From GCA-2698665 sp047611265 (GTDB lineage Bacteria; Pseudomonadota; Gammaproteobacteria; GCA-002705445; GCA-002716945), in assembly GCA_047611265.1 (NCBI GenBank), contig JBLFWM010000003.1, forward strand, positions 46,807 through 110,806: 64,000 nt of DNA, given 5' to 3'. Below are positions 33,788-42,702 of the stretch, one piece after another. Each line of letters starts with the position of its first letter. Position 1 is the first letter of the stretch. A program made the position numbers and the translations under genes. Below the pieces are notes generated by a model. The model searched no databases. It was not told where the DNA came from and saw only the letters and a program-made list of their open reading frames with translations.

Positions 33788-35554
33788 ATGCAAAAACCAA
33801 AAAACTCTAATCTTCAATCTGATTTATATTTAAGATTATTAAAATATACTTTTAAGTATAAAATTGTATTTATAGTTGCAGTTCTAGCAATGGCAATGTT
33901 TGCTGTTACTGATACTGCTTTTGCCGCATTAATTAAACCATTGTTAGATGGAAGCTTTGTTGACAAGGATCCAGAAACCATTAGATTATTTCCTTTCGTA
34001 TTAATGGGACTATTTCTTTTGAGAGGTATCTCGGGCTTCATATCAACTTATGGTATTGCTTGGGTAGGAAGAAATATTATTAAGACAATCCGTCAAGAAA
34101 TGTTTGAAAAACTTGTCCATATGCCAACAAAAACATATGATTTTGCGTCATCTGGAGAATTATTATCTAAGCTAACATATGATACTGAGCAAGTTGCCGA
34201 GGCTGCAACTAAAGCTATAACAGTGATAGTCAGAGATGGTCTTACAGTTATTGGGTTATTAGGTTTAATGTTTTATCAAAGTTTTATATTGTCTGTAGGT
34301 TTGTTTGTAATAGGTCCTGTGATTGCAATATTTATAAAAGTTATGAGTGTCAGGTTTAGAGATGCAAGTAAACATATTCAAGAGTCCATGGGTTATATTA
34401 CCAACGTTGTAGAAGAACTGATTAGTGGACATAGAGTAGTTAAGATATTTGGTGGAGAAAAAAGTGAGAAAAATTCTTTTGAAGATGTAAACGATAATAA
34501 TAAAGAAAGACATTTAAAGTTAGCTTTGATTCAAGGAATAAGTATACCTTTAGTTCAATTTATAGTGGCCTTATTTCTTTCTATAGTAATATATTTTGTT
34601 ACCTCTGACGAATACCTTAAGGAAATATCTGTCGGAACATTTATGTCTTTTATAACAGCTATGATATTAATATTTGCCCCAATAAAGAGGCTTGCTGAAA
34701 TCAATGTGGTTCTCCAAAGAGGACTAGCTGCCAGTGAATCAGTATTCAAGCTTTTAGATTCTCAATCAGAAATAGATAAAAAGAAAGATAGTTTTAATAA
34801 AATATTTACGAGAGATTTCAAAGCTATCAGTTTTAGTAATATTAATTTTTCATATTATGATAATAATAATTTAGTGTTGAGTGATATTAACTTTACGATA
34901 CCAAAAGGCTCCACATGTGCGATAGTAGGGAAGTCTGGTAGTGGAAAATCTACTCTTATAAATTTATTACCAAGATTTTATGACATCAAAAACGGAAGTA
35001 TTTCAGTAGACGGTAATAATATTAACACTTTCTCATTAAAAGAACTCAGAGGAATGATCGCGTATGTTGGGCAAGACTTAACTTTATTTAATGATTCAAT
35101 TAGAAATAATATTGCTTATGGTTCTCTAGAAAATAAATCTCTTGAAGAAGTAAAGCTTGCTGCAGAAAATGCAAATGCATCTGACTTTATAAATAATTTT
35201 GATTTAGGCTACGATACTTTTGTAGGTGATAATGGAGTATTGTTGTCCGGAGGGCAAAGACAGCGCATAGCAATAGCAAGAGCTATTTTGAAAGATGCAC
35301 CTATTTTATTGCTAGATGAAGCAACAAGCTCATTAGACTCTGAATCTGAAAAATTAATACAAACAGCTCTTGTTGAGCTACAGAAGAATAGAACAACAAT
35401 AGTGATTGCTCATCGATTATCAACTATTGAAAATGCAGATAAAATTATTGTTTTAGATTCTGGTAGAATTATAGAAAGCGGCAAACATTCCGAGCTTATT
35501 TCAAACAAAGGGTTATATGCAAAATTGCATAAAATACAATTTCCTGAGCAATAA
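33788..35554 (+). CDS. msbA: Lipid A export ABC transporter MsbA
   Basis: Homodimeric flippase moving lipid A-core across the inner membrane. The 588 residues (E. coli 582) have an N-terminal six-helix transmembrane domain to about residue 315 and a C-terminal ATPase with Walker A V-G-K-S-G-S-G-K-S-T, signature L-S-G-G-Q-R-Q-R, Walker B L-L-L-D-E-A-T-S-S-L-D and the H-loop A-H-R-L-S-T. A TATACT box at 33748-33753 may be its promoter. lpxK begins on its stop codon, the conserved msbA-lpxK-kdsB order. Confidence 0.96.
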   Translation: MQKPKNSNLQSDLYLRLLKYTFKYKIVFIVAVLAMAMFAVTDTAFAALIKPLLDGSFVDKDPETIRLFPFVLMGLFLLRGISGFISTYGIAWVGRNIIKTIRQEMFEKLVHMPTKTYDFASSGELLSKLTYDTEQVAEAATKAITVIVRDGLTVIGLLGLMFYQSFILSVGLFVIGPVIAIFIKVMSVRFRDASKHIQESMGYITNVVEELISGHRVVKIFGGEKSEKNSFEDVNDNNKERHLKLALIQGISIPLVQFIVALFLSIVIYFVTSDEYLKEISVGTFMSFITAMILIFAPIKRLAEINVVLQRGLAASESVFKLLDSQSEIDKKKDSFNKIFTRDFKAISFSNINFSYYDNNNLVLSDINFTIPKGSTCAIVGKSGSGKSTLINLLPRFYDIKNGSISVDGNNINTFSLKELRGMIAYVGQDLTLFNDSIRNNIAYGSLENKSLEEVKLAAENANASDFINNFDLGYDTFVGDNGVLLSGGQRQRIAIARAILKDAPILLLDEATSSLDSESEKLIQTALVELQKNRTTIVIAHRLSTIENADKIIVLDSGRIIESGKHSELISNKGLYAKLHKIQFPEQ

Positions 35555-36543
35555 TGGATAAATTTTTTAATAATATTTGGTATGGCGGGTTTAATATATT
35601 TAGTTTATTACTACTTCCTTTCACATTAATATATTTCATTATAATAACCCTTAGAATTTACCTTTATAGATTTAGATTTTTTAAGGTAAAGAAGTTTGAT
35701 GTGCCAATTATAATTATTGGAAATATCTCTCTAGGTGGCTCAGGTAAAACACCATTTTGTATTTGGCTGGTAAATTATCTTGAATCTAAAAATATTAAAG
35801 CAGGAGTTATATCATCTGGATATAAAGGATCTTCTAAAAATCCTATTATAGTTGATGATGAATCTAACCCTCTAGTTGTTGGCGATGAAGCTGTTCTCTT
35901 GTTTGAAAAGACAAGTGCCAAAATTGTAAGCTGTGGAAATAGAGTTGAAGCAACGAGATTACTACTTAATACATTTAAGGTTGATGTAATTATTCATGAT
36001 GATGGTATACAGCATTATGCTTTAGATAGAGATTATGAAATTATATTGATAGATAATAATAAGCTTTTTGGAAATGGATTTTTATTCCCATCTGGACCAC
36101 TGCGTGAATTACAATCAAGAATTACTAGGGCAAATATATCTATACTGATGAATCTTGAAAGTAATACGGTGTATGCTGCTTGCTCAGACAATAAAGGCAT
36201 TCAGAATGCTAGCACTAAAGAGATAAAAACTTTTGATCAGTTTAGAAATCAAAAAATACATCTAGTGGCTGGAATAGCCTCGATTGATAATATAACATCT
36301 GTTCTTGGTAATTATATGATAGATTATATTACACATAAATATGAAGATCATTATCAATTTTCTGGAAATGAGTTTGATTCATTCGGTAACGAACCTATCT
36401 TTCTTACTTCAAAAGATTATGTTAAATTACATACTTTAGATAATAAAAATATTTGGATCTTACTCCATGAAGTTGTTCCAAATAATTTACTTATAAAAAA
36501 AATTAATCAGGATTTAGCGAGTATTTTAAAATATGAAAACTAG
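35554..36543 (+). CDS. lpxK: Tetraacyldisaccharide 4'-kinase
   Basis: Membrane-associated kinase that phosphorylates the 4' position of the lipid A precursor. The 329 residues start with a hydrophobic N-terminal helix, then the P-loop G-N-I-S-L-G-G-S-G-K-T-P, S-S-G-Y-K-G, G-D-E-A-V-L, D-D-G-I-Q-H and F-P-S-G-P-L-R-E. Overlaps msbA by one base (TAATG) and kdsB by 11 bases. Confidence 0.95.
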   Translation: MDKFFNNIWYGGFNIFSLLLLPFTLIYFIIITLRIYLYRFRFFKVKKFDVPIIIIGNISLGGSGKTPFCIWLVNYLESKNIKAGVISSGYKGSSKNPIIVDDESNPLVVGDEAVLLFEKTSAKIVSCGNRVEATRLLLNTFKVDVIIHDDGIQHYALDRDYEIILIDNNKLFGNGFLFPSGPLRELQSRITRANISILMNLESNTVYAACSDNKGIQNASTKEIKTFDQFRNQKIHLVAGIASIDNITSVLGNYMIDYITHKYEDHYQFSGNEFDSFGNEPIFLTSKDYVKLHTLDNKNIWILLHEVVPNNLLIKKINQDLASILKYEN

Positions 36544-37249
36544 AATCGTAATTCCAGCTAGACTGAAATCATCTAGGTTTCCGAATAAGCTTATAAAAAT
36601 TATCAATGGAAAAACTTTAATTGAACATGTTTGTTTAAGAGCAAAAAAGCTGAAATATGATTCATTGACAGTTGCAACGGATAGTTTAAAGATTAAAGAT
36701 ATAATTGAGGGTATAGGCGTTAATGTATGGTATTGCCAAAAAAAATACTCTAGTGGAACTGAAAGAACAGCAGGACTGTCTAGTGACTTAAAATTTAAAA
36801 AAAATGATATTATTATCAACATACAAGGTGATGAATATAATTTTCCACTTAATGCTGTTAATAAAGTTATAAATGACTTAAAAATATCAAAAAAAAGAAT
36901 TGTTTCCACAATCATATATATGACTCAAGATAAGAAAATTATAAACAATAAAGATTCAGTAAAAGTTGTAACTGATAAAAATAATAATGCGTTATATTTC
37001 TCTAGATCACCAATACCATATAATTCTGATCATGAATATTCTATACATCTTGGTATATATGGTTATAAAGCAGGTCTATTAGAAACATACTCATCTTTTA
37101 TTAAATCTGAATTTGAGAAATCAGAGAGTTTAGAGCAGTTGAGATTTTTATATAATAATGTTCCAGTACATTGCATGAAAATTAAGAACCATAATTCTAT
37201 TAGTATTAATTCCGTTAATGATTTAAAATTAGTGAAGGCGGGTATTTAA
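36533..37249 (+). CDS. kdsB: CMP-Kdo synthetase (3-deoxy-manno-octulosonate cytidylyltransferase)
   Basis: Activates Kdo with CTP for transfer to lipid A. The 238 residues show I-P-A-R-L-K-S-S-R-F-P-N-K, V-A-T-D, S-G-T-E-R-T-A, N-I-Q-G-D-E and H-L-G-I-Y-G-Y. The family's Q-G-D-E-P is Q-G-D-E-Y here, an unusual change next to the active site. The ATG overlaps lpxK by 11 bases and the stop overlaps the mdh start. The small zinc-ribbon gene often between lpxK and kdsB (ycaR) is absent. Length is close to normal (E. coli 248). Confidence 0.9.
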   Translation: MKTRIVIPARLKSSRFPNKLIKIINGKTLIEHVCLRAKKLKYDSLTVATDSLKIKDIIEGIGVNVWYCQKKYSSGTERTAGLSSDLKFKKNDIIINIQGDEYNFPLNAVNKVINDLKISKKRIVSTIIYMTQDKKIINNKDSVKVVTDKNNNALYFSRSPIPYNSDHEYSIHLGIYGYKAGLLETYSSFIKSEFEKSESLEQLRFLYNNVPVHCMKIKNHNSISINSVNDLKLVKAGI

Positions 37250-38226
37250 TGGAAAAGAAGATAATAACAATCACTGGTGCGGCAGGCAATATAGCTTATT
37301 CATTAATATTTAGAATCTTATCTGGTAATATTTTTCCTGAGAATACAAAAATTCAACTTAATCTTCTAGACATCACGGATGCGCTATCTGTTTTAAAAGG
37401 AGTTAAATATGAAATAGAGGATTGTGCCTTTCCCAATTTAGATAATATAATAATTACAGATAATTCTGAATTAGCATTTACTGGTTCGGATTATATTTTA
37501 CTAGTTGGCGCAAAACCAAGATCCAAGGGAATGCAAAGAGCAGACTTATTATTAGATAACGCAAATATTTTTCAGAAACATGCAGCAATAATTAATGAAT
37601 GCGTAAGCAGTGATACTAAAATAATTATTGTCGGTAATCCTGCCAACACGAACGCTTTAATTGTTCAAAGCTTTGCGACTAATATTCCCTCAAAAAATAT
37701 TACATCACTTATGAAGTTAGATCAAAATAGGGCAAAAAGTATTCTATCTAACAAATTAAATACATCAGTTAGCCAGATCTCGCAGCTAGTAGTTTGGGGA
37801 AATCATTCTGCTACACAATTTCCAGACCTGAACCATTCTTTAGTCTCCAATGATAGCCAGCTAATTACTTCTCTTGATGAAACATGGATAAAAGATGTAT
37901 TTATTCCCAGGGTTCAAAAAAGAGGAGCTGAAATTATTGAGCATCGTGGTAAATCTAGCGCGGCTTCGGCAGCATCTGCAATATATGACCATTTGAATAT
38001 TCTGGTTAATGGCTCTAAAGACTGGGAGTCAATGGGAGTAATGAGAGAAAATACTTATGGTGTAAGTGATGAAATATTCTTTTCATTTCCATTGCAAATA
38101 TTAGACTCAAATATTAATATTATTAACGGGTTAGATGTTAGTGAGATTTCTATGAAATATATAAAAGACTCCGAGAAAGAGCTTTTAATTGAAAGAGATA
38201 TTATAAAAGATATCCTTAAGGGCTAA
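37249..38226 (+). CDS. mdh: Malate dehydrogenase
   Basis: NAD-dependent oxidation of malate to oxaloacetate. The 325 residues belong to the cytosolic-type group found in Burkholderia and Xanthomonas rather than the E. coli mitochondrial-like type: I-T-G-A-A-G-N-I-A-Y-S-L (NAD fold), V-G-A-K-P-R-S-K-G-M-Q-R-A-D (mobile loop), V-G-N-P-A-N-T-N, M-K-L-D-Q-N-R-A, and the catalytic His in V-W-G-N-H-S. It starts on the kdsB stop and overlaps the ygfZ stop by 4 bases. Functionally it follows the Sdh reaction. Confidence 0.95.
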   Translation: MEKKIITITGAAGNIAYSLIFRILSGNIFPENTKIQLNLLDITDALSVLKGVKYEIEDCAFPNLDNIIITDNSELAFTGSDYILLVGAKPRSKGMQRADLLLDNANIFQKHAAIINECVSSDTKIIIVGNPANTNALIVQSFATNIPSKNITSLMKLDQNRAKSILSNKLNTSVSQISQLVVWGNHSATQFPDLNHSLVSNDSQLITSLDETWIKDVFIPRVQKRGAEIIEHRGKSSAASAASAIYDHLNILVNGSKDWESMGVMRENTYGVSDEIFFSFPLQILDSNINIINGLDVSEISMKYIKDSEKELLIERDIIKDILKG

Positions 38227-39128
38227 TTGACTATATTTACTTTTGTATTATTTATATATAAGTCTTTTTCAATCGCATCCAATCTTATCACTGCCAGGCA
38301 GATTATTTCTTCCTGAATAGTTTGATTACCACTTATTACTTCACCTAAAATTTCATTATTTTCGTCATGTATCTTATTGGAAATATTTATTAACTTTGAA
38401 TTATGATTTATCAAGAATATCTGTTTTTTAATTTTTCCAAGATAATGAGTTCTGGCAACAATCTCTTGCCCGGTATAACATCCTTTTTTATAATTAATAC
38501 CATTTAGTTTTTCTAAATTTAAAACCTGAGGTATATATTGTTCTTTAGTTTCCATTGTTACTCTTAATATACGATTATAGTAATCAGATAATTTATTAAC
38601 ATTAAATGCCAGTTGATCTTTAGTTAGCAATTTTTTTATTTCATCTATTTCTTTCGCTTCATCCTTATAAATTAGAGTTGACGAAGAAAAGTATTCAGAG
38701 TTATTATTCAAGATCTGATAATTGTCATCTTCTTTTATACCACTAGAGTTTTTTGCATTATAAGAGCTCAAGAGTTCTTTGGACATTTGCCCGCATATTC
38801 CAATGATATGATATTCATTTGTCATTTCTATTGTGACTTTTGACATTAGTATATACATGGATAATTTTTGAATAAAATAATCTGATATTTCTTTATTAAT
38901 TAATATTAGATATGAATCCTTATCTTTCAAAATTCTTAGGATTGCAATAACTTTACCTTGATTTGTTGAATAAGAAGAGTATTGAGAAATATCTTTTTCT
39001 AATAAATTTATGTCATTGCTGAATTGACCTTGCAAAAATTTGCCAGCATCATCACCTGATATTTTCAAACATATTGTTTCAGGATCACTTGAATATCCAG
39101 ATAATTCTTTAATATTCATATAAAGCAT
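38223..39128 (-). CDS. ygfZ: Folate-binding Fe-S cluster repair protein YgfZ/IBA57
   Basis: Tetrahydrofolate-dependent helper for maintenance of iron-sulfur enzymes. The 301 residues have the N-terminal aminomethyltransferase-like fold (I-S-G-D-D-A-G-K-F-L-Q-G-Q-F-S-N-D) and the conserved signature K-G-C-Y-T-G-Q-E-I-V-A-R with its essential Cys. A GGA sequence before ATG 39128 favours that start; ATG 39119 is also possible. A TATAAT on the minus strand (39183-39178) is a candidate promoter. It faces mdh (4-base overlap) and is divergent from the sdh operon, whose Fe-S subunit it may help. Confidence 0.9.
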   Translation of the reverse strand: MLYMNIKELSGYSSDPETICLKISGDDAGKFLQGQFSNDINLLEKDISQYSSYSTNQGKVIAILRILKDKDSYLILINKEISDYFIQKLSMYILMSKVTIEMTNEYHIIGICGQMSKELLSSYNAKNSSGIKEDDNYQILNNNSEYFSSSTLIYKDEAKEIDEIKKLLTKDQLAFNVNKLSDYYNRILRVTMETKEQYIPQVLNLEKLNGINYKKGCYTGQEIVARTHYLGKIKKQIFLINHNSKLINISNKIHDENNEILGEVISGNQTIQEEIICLAVIRLDAIEKDLYINNTKVNIVN

Positions 39129-39177
39129 TGATATCCATAAAAATAATTTATTACCTTGAATTTATTACTGTTAAGTT

Positions 39178-39183
39178 ATTATA
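39178..39183 (-). promoter_or_regulatory. Candidate -10 box for ygfZ
   Basis: Perfect TATAAT on the minus strand about 50 bases before the ygfZ ATG, in the 146-base gap to the sdh operon. No clear -35. Confidence 0.4.
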
Positions 39184-39250
39184 TCTAAACCCTAGATAAT
39201 GAAAATAAGTATATCCTAATAAAGTACTATTTATTTAATTTATATTTGCA

Positions 39251-39256
39251 TATAAT
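39251..39256 (+). promoter_or_regulatory. Candidate -10 box for the sdh operon
   Basis: Perfect TATAAT 18 bases before the ATG of the SDHAF4-like gene, with a Shine-Dalgarno GGAGAGA (39264-39270) between them. No convincing -35; the rest of the gap is plain AT-rich sequence. Confidence 0.5.
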
Positions 39257-39274
39257 AGCTCTTGGAGAGATTAA

Positions 39275-39448
39275 ATGAATAAAGATCAGAATACCGATAA
39301 GCCTAAAACAGAAGAAAATACTCCTGAGAAAACTAAGGAAGTTAAAGAGATTGGTGGACGAAAAGGCTTGGACCCAACTAGATATGGTGATTGGGAAAAA
39401 AGTGGTCGCTGTATAGATTTTAAAAATAGAAATAAGAATGAATACTAA
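39275..39448 (+). CDS. DUF1674 / SDHAF4-like succinate dehydrogenase assembly factor, 57 residues
   Basis: Small soluble protein; the first half is low-complexity and charged, the second holds the full family signature: E-I-G-G-R-K-G-L-D-P-T-R-Y-G-D-W, then G-R-C-I-D-F. In mitochondria SDHAF4 binds the flavinylated SdhA subunit and promotes its joining to SdhB. Good Shine-Dalgarno and TATAAT upstream. It overlaps sdhC by 11 bases and so heads the sdh operon, which confirms the role by context. DUF1674 is more typical of alphaproteobacteria and mitochondria. Confidence 0.92.
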   Translation: MNKDQNTDKPKTEENTPEKTKEVKEIGGRKGLDPTRYGDWEKSGRCIDFKNRNKNEY

Positions 39449-39812
39449 AAGACCATTATCTCCGCATCTGCAAATATATAAGCCACAGTTAACTTCTGTG
39501 CTTTCTATTACACATAGGTTTACAGGGGTTATTTTATCCATGTTTTCTATCTTAATTCCCTTTTCCTTACTTTTTATTTCACTTGGGTCAGATTATTATC
39601 AATTATTCTTACTAATATTAAATCATGTAATTATTAAAATTATTTTATTCGGAACACTCTTTTCATTAGCTTTTCATTTAAGTAATGGAATCAGACATTT
39701 ATTTTGGGATATGGGACTAGGTCTGAGCATCAAAAATAGTTATCTATCCGGATATCTAGTGATACTGGTATCGATCACATTAACTTTATTTGTAATATTT
39801 TATACTAACTAA
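39438..39812 (+). CDS. sdhC: Succinate dehydrogenase cytochrome b556 subunit
   Basis: Membrane anchor of complex II, 124 residues with three helices. The N-terminal P-L-S-P-H-L-Q-I-Y and the signature S-I-T-H-R-F-T-G are diagnostic, and the heme-ligand region is H-L-S-N-G-I-R-H-L-F-W-D. Overlaps the assembly factor gene by 11 bases; sdhD follows after 10 bases. Confidence 0.95.
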   Translation: MNTKRPLSPHLQIYKPQLTSVLSITHRFTGVILSMFSILIPFSLLFISLGSDYYQLFLLILNHVIIKIILFGTLFSLAFHLSNGIRHLFWDMGLGLSIKNSYLSGYLVILVSITLTLFVIFYTN

Positions 39813-39822
39813 TAGGAAATTT

Positions 39823-40149
39823 ATGGCAGTCTTTCATTGGAAAATTCAAAGAATCAGCGCAATACTACTTGTGCCTATTGTAATATACGTGACCCTGTAT
39901 TTATTAAAAATTGGAAATCTATCATATGCGAATGTCACAAATGATATTTCATCATTTTCAGGGATTCTAGTGATAAGTTTTATGGCATTAGTATTGTTTG
40001 TTCATAGTTCTCTAGGAATAGAAACAATATTAGAAGATTATATTCATAATGTAAAAACTCAAGGTCTATTAGTAAGTCTCTCGAAGTTTATTCATGTTAT
40101 ATTATTTTCAATAACACTTATTTCGCTAATAATAATTAAAGGGAATTAA
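39823..40149 (+). CDS. sdhD: Succinate dehydrogenase membrane anchor subunit
   Basis: Second anchor subunit, 108 residues, three predicted helices. The N-terminal W-K-I-Q-R-I-S-A and the motif V-H-S-S-L-G-I-E-T-I-L-E-D-Y with the heme/quinone-site His, Asp and Tyr identify it. Shine-Dalgarno AGGAAA lies before the ATG; sdhA starts one base after the stop. Confidence 0.93.
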   Translation: MAVFHWKIQRISAILLVPIVIYVTLYLLKIGNLSYANVTNDISSFSGILVISFMALVLFVHSSLGIETILEDYIHNVKTQGLLVSLSKFIHVILFSITLISLIIIKGN

Positions 40150-40150
40150 T

Positions 40151-41929
40151 ATGGAAAATAGCAAGATTATAAAACATATACATGATGCCATAGTTATAGG
40201 AGCTGGCGGATCTGGCTTAAGAGCAACCATGGGGATTTCACAATCTAAACATAGCGTTGCTTGTATATCAAAAGTTTTCCCAACCAGAAGTCACACTGTA
40301 GCTGCTCAAGGTGGAATAAGTGGCGCGCTTGGAAATATGGGTGAAGATGACTGGCGCTGGCATATGTACGATACTGTTAAAGGATCAGACTGGTTAGGCG
40401 ACCAAGATTCAATAGAGTATATGTGTAAGAATGCAGTTGAATCTATTATCGAACTAGAACATTATGGTGTACCTTTTTCTAGAACAGAAGAGGGTAAAAT
40501 TTATCAAAGACCTTTTGGCGGCATGACAACTGAATACGGTAAAGGTATTGCTCAGAGAACATGCGCCGCTGCCGACAGAACAGGACATGCAATTCTCCAT
40601 ACTTTATATACGCAAGCACTTAAGAATAACGTAGATTTTTATATTGAGTATTTTGTAATAGATTTAGTTTTTGAAGAGGGTAAGTGTGTTGGTGTTTTGG
40701 CATGGTGCTTGGATGATGGAACAATACATCTTTTTCAATCTCATATTGTAATTCTTGCTACAGGTGGACATGGAAGAACATATCAGTCTTCAACATCAGC
40801 TCATACTTGTACTGGAGATGGTAATGGAATGATTTTGAGAGCAGGTTTGCCGTTAATGGATATGGAATTTATTCAGTTTCATCCTACAGGTATTTATGGT
40901 GCTGGATGTCTAATAACAGAAGGTGCTAGAGGAGAGGGTGGTTACCTAACTAATTCTGAAGGCGAAAGATTTATGCCTAAATACGCTCCTAATGCTAAAG
41001 ACTTAGCGTCCAGAGATGTAGTGAGTAGAGCTATACAAATGGAAGTTAATGCCGGTAGAGGTGTTGGGGAGGAAAAGGACCATGCTTTATTGCATTTAGA
41101 ACATCTAGATTCTAGCGTAATCCATGAAAAATTACCGGGAATTACTGAAACAGCAAAAATATTTGCTGGTATAGATGCTACAAAAGAACCAATTCCTATT
41201 ATTCCAACTGTTCATTATAATATGGGTGGCACGCCTACTAATCATTACACTGAAGTTATATCTACTGGTGACGGAAAAACAGTTGAAGGTCTTATGGCTG
41301 TCGGGGAAGGTGCATGCGTTTCAGTGCATGGTGCCAATAGATTAGGCTCTAACTCTTTATTGGATTTAATAGTTTTTGGAAAATCAGCAGCTGAAACCGC
41401 TTGTAGTTTACTTGACAAAAAAACTAAAAATCATATTGAGATTAAATCATCTACGATTAGCGATATTATGGACAGCTTTGAATCAACACGAAACTCTTCG
41501 GGTGATATTGGTACTGCAGAATTAAGAGATAAGATGCAAAAAACAATGCAAAGGTATGCTCCCGTCTATAGGGATGACGAAACACTTAAAAAAGGGATTG
41601 ATATAATGCAGGGACTCTTTAAGGATTTTAGCAATGTATCTGTAAGTGATAAATCTTTGATCTGGAATACAGATTTAGTCGAGACCTTAGAATTAAACAA
41701 CCTTCTGTATCAAGCCTTAGCAACCCTTTATTCGGCTCAGAATAGGCAAGAAAGTCGAGGCAGTCATGCAAGAGATGATTACCCAGATCGAGATGATAAA
41801 GATTGGTTAAAACACACATTGGTTACGATAGATAGTGATGGCAATAATAAGTTTGATTATAAGCCGGTAAAACTAGAAACCTTAACAGATGAAGTTGAAA
41901 CAGTTAAATTGAAAGCAAGGACGTATTAG
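40151..41929 (+). CDS. sdhA: Succinate dehydrogenase flavoprotein subunit
   Basis: Oxidises succinate to fumarate; carries covalently bound FAD. The 592 residues start with the dinucleotide-binding V-I-G-A-G-G-S-G-L-R-A; the flavinylation His lies in S-H-T-V-A-A-Q-G-G-I. The active site has H-P-T-G-I-Y-G-A-G and E-G-A-R-G-E-G-G-Y, plus G-A-N-R-L-G-S-N-S-L. Ends in the usual C-terminal domain with S-R-G-S-H-A-R-D-D-Y. Both factors thought to mature SdhA (SDHAF4-like and SdhE) are encoded in the same operon. Confidence 0.97.
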   Translation: MENSKIIKHIHDAIVIGAGGSGLRATMGISQSKHSVACISKVFPTRSHTVAAQGGISGALGNMGEDDWRWHMYDTVKGSDWLGDQDSIEYMCKNAVESIIELEHYGVPFSRTEEGKIYQRPFGGMTTEYGKGIAQRTCAAADRTGHAILHTLYTQALKNNVDFYIEYFVIDLVFEEGKCVGVLAWCLDDGTIHLFQSHIVILATGGHGRTYQSSTSAHTCTGDGNGMILRAGLPLMDMEFIQFHPTGIYGAGCLITEGARGEGGYLTNSEGERFMPKYAPNAKDLASRDVVSRAIQMEVNAGRGVGEEKDHALLHLEHLDSSVIHEKLPGITETAKIFAGIDATKEPIPIIPTVHYNMGGTPTNHYTEVISTGDGKTVEGLMAVGEGACVSVHGANRLGSNSLLDLIVFGKSAAETACSLLDKKTKNHIEIKSSTISDIMDSFESTRNSSGDIGTAELRDKMQKTMQRYAPVYRDDETLKKGIDIMQGLFKDFSNVSVSDKSLIWNTDLVETLELNNLLYQALATLYSAQNRQESRGSHARDDYPDRDDKDWLKHTLVTIDSDGNNKFDYKPVKLETLTDEVETVKLKARTY

Positions 41930-41932
41930 AGA

Positions 41933-42700
41933 ATGGCTAAATTTACATTACCTATTAATTCTAGAGTAACTGAAGGCAAAACTTTTCAGCCATCTGTAGA
42001 ACCAAGAAATAAATTACGTGTAGATATCTATAGATATAACCCTGATTTAAATTCTAATCCATATTTAGATACATATATACTCGATAAAGATAAATTTGGC
42101 CCGATGGGTCTAGACGTATTACTGTATATAAAAAATAATGTTGACTCTACACTTGCATTCAGAAGATCTTGCAGAGAAGGTATCTGCGGATCATGCTCTA
42201 TGAATATTAATGGAACAAATACGTTAGCTTGTATTTTAAATGTATCTGAAGAAACACATCTTAAGATATACCCGCTTCCACATATGCCAGTTATTAAAGA
42301 TTTAGTTCCTGACATGAAGGATTTCTATAAACAATATGAGTCTATCAAACCTTGGCTGATCAATGATTCAAAACCTGATAGAGAACACCATCAATCCCAA
42401 GAAGATAGAGGAAAGTTGGATGGTTTGATAGAATGTGTTTTATGCGCATGCTGTTCTACAAGTTGCCCGAGTTATTGGTGGAACTCTGACAAATACTTGG
42501 GACCAGCTACACTATTACATGCATATAGATGGATTGTGGATAGTAGGGATACAGCTAAAAAAGAAAGGTTGTCGGAGTTAGCTGATAAATTTAAACTTTT
42601 TAGATGTCATACTATTATGAATTGCACCAAGACATGTCCAAAAAATTTAAATCCTGCTAAAGCAATTTCTCATATTAAACAGATGTTAGCATCAGAATAA
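41933..42700 (+). CDS. sdhB: Succinate dehydrogenase iron-sulfur subunit
   Basis: Electron-transfer subunit, 255 residues. The 2Fe-2S ligands lie in S-C-R-E-G-I-C-G-S-C; the 4Fe-4S and 3Fe-4S clusters in C-V-L-C-A-C-C-S-T-S-C-P and C-H-T-I-M-N-C-T-K-T-C-P. The N-terminus carries about 20 extra residues compared with E. coli (238), as in alphaproteobacterial and mitochondrial proteins. It starts 3 bases after sdhA and is followed after 2 bases by sdhE. Confidence 0.97.
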   Translation: MAKFTLPINSRVTEGKTFQPSVEPRNKLRVDIYRYNPDLNSNPYLDTYILDKDKFGPMGLDVLLYIKNNVDSTLAFRRSCREGICGSCSMNINGTNTLACILNVSEETHLKIYPLPHMPVIKDLVPDMKDFYKQYESIKPWLINDSKPDREHHQSQEDRGKLDGLIECVLCACCSTSCPSYWWNSDKYLGPATLLHAYRWIVDSRDTAKKERLSELADKFKLFRCHTIMNCTKTCPKNLNPAKAISHIKQMLASE

Positions 42701-42702
42701 AG

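Noticed and set aside
36526..36915. 129-codon minus-strand frame opposite kdsB
   Set aside because: Antisense to a conserved enzyme; phenylalanine/isoleucine/leucine-rich composition comes from the complementary strand.
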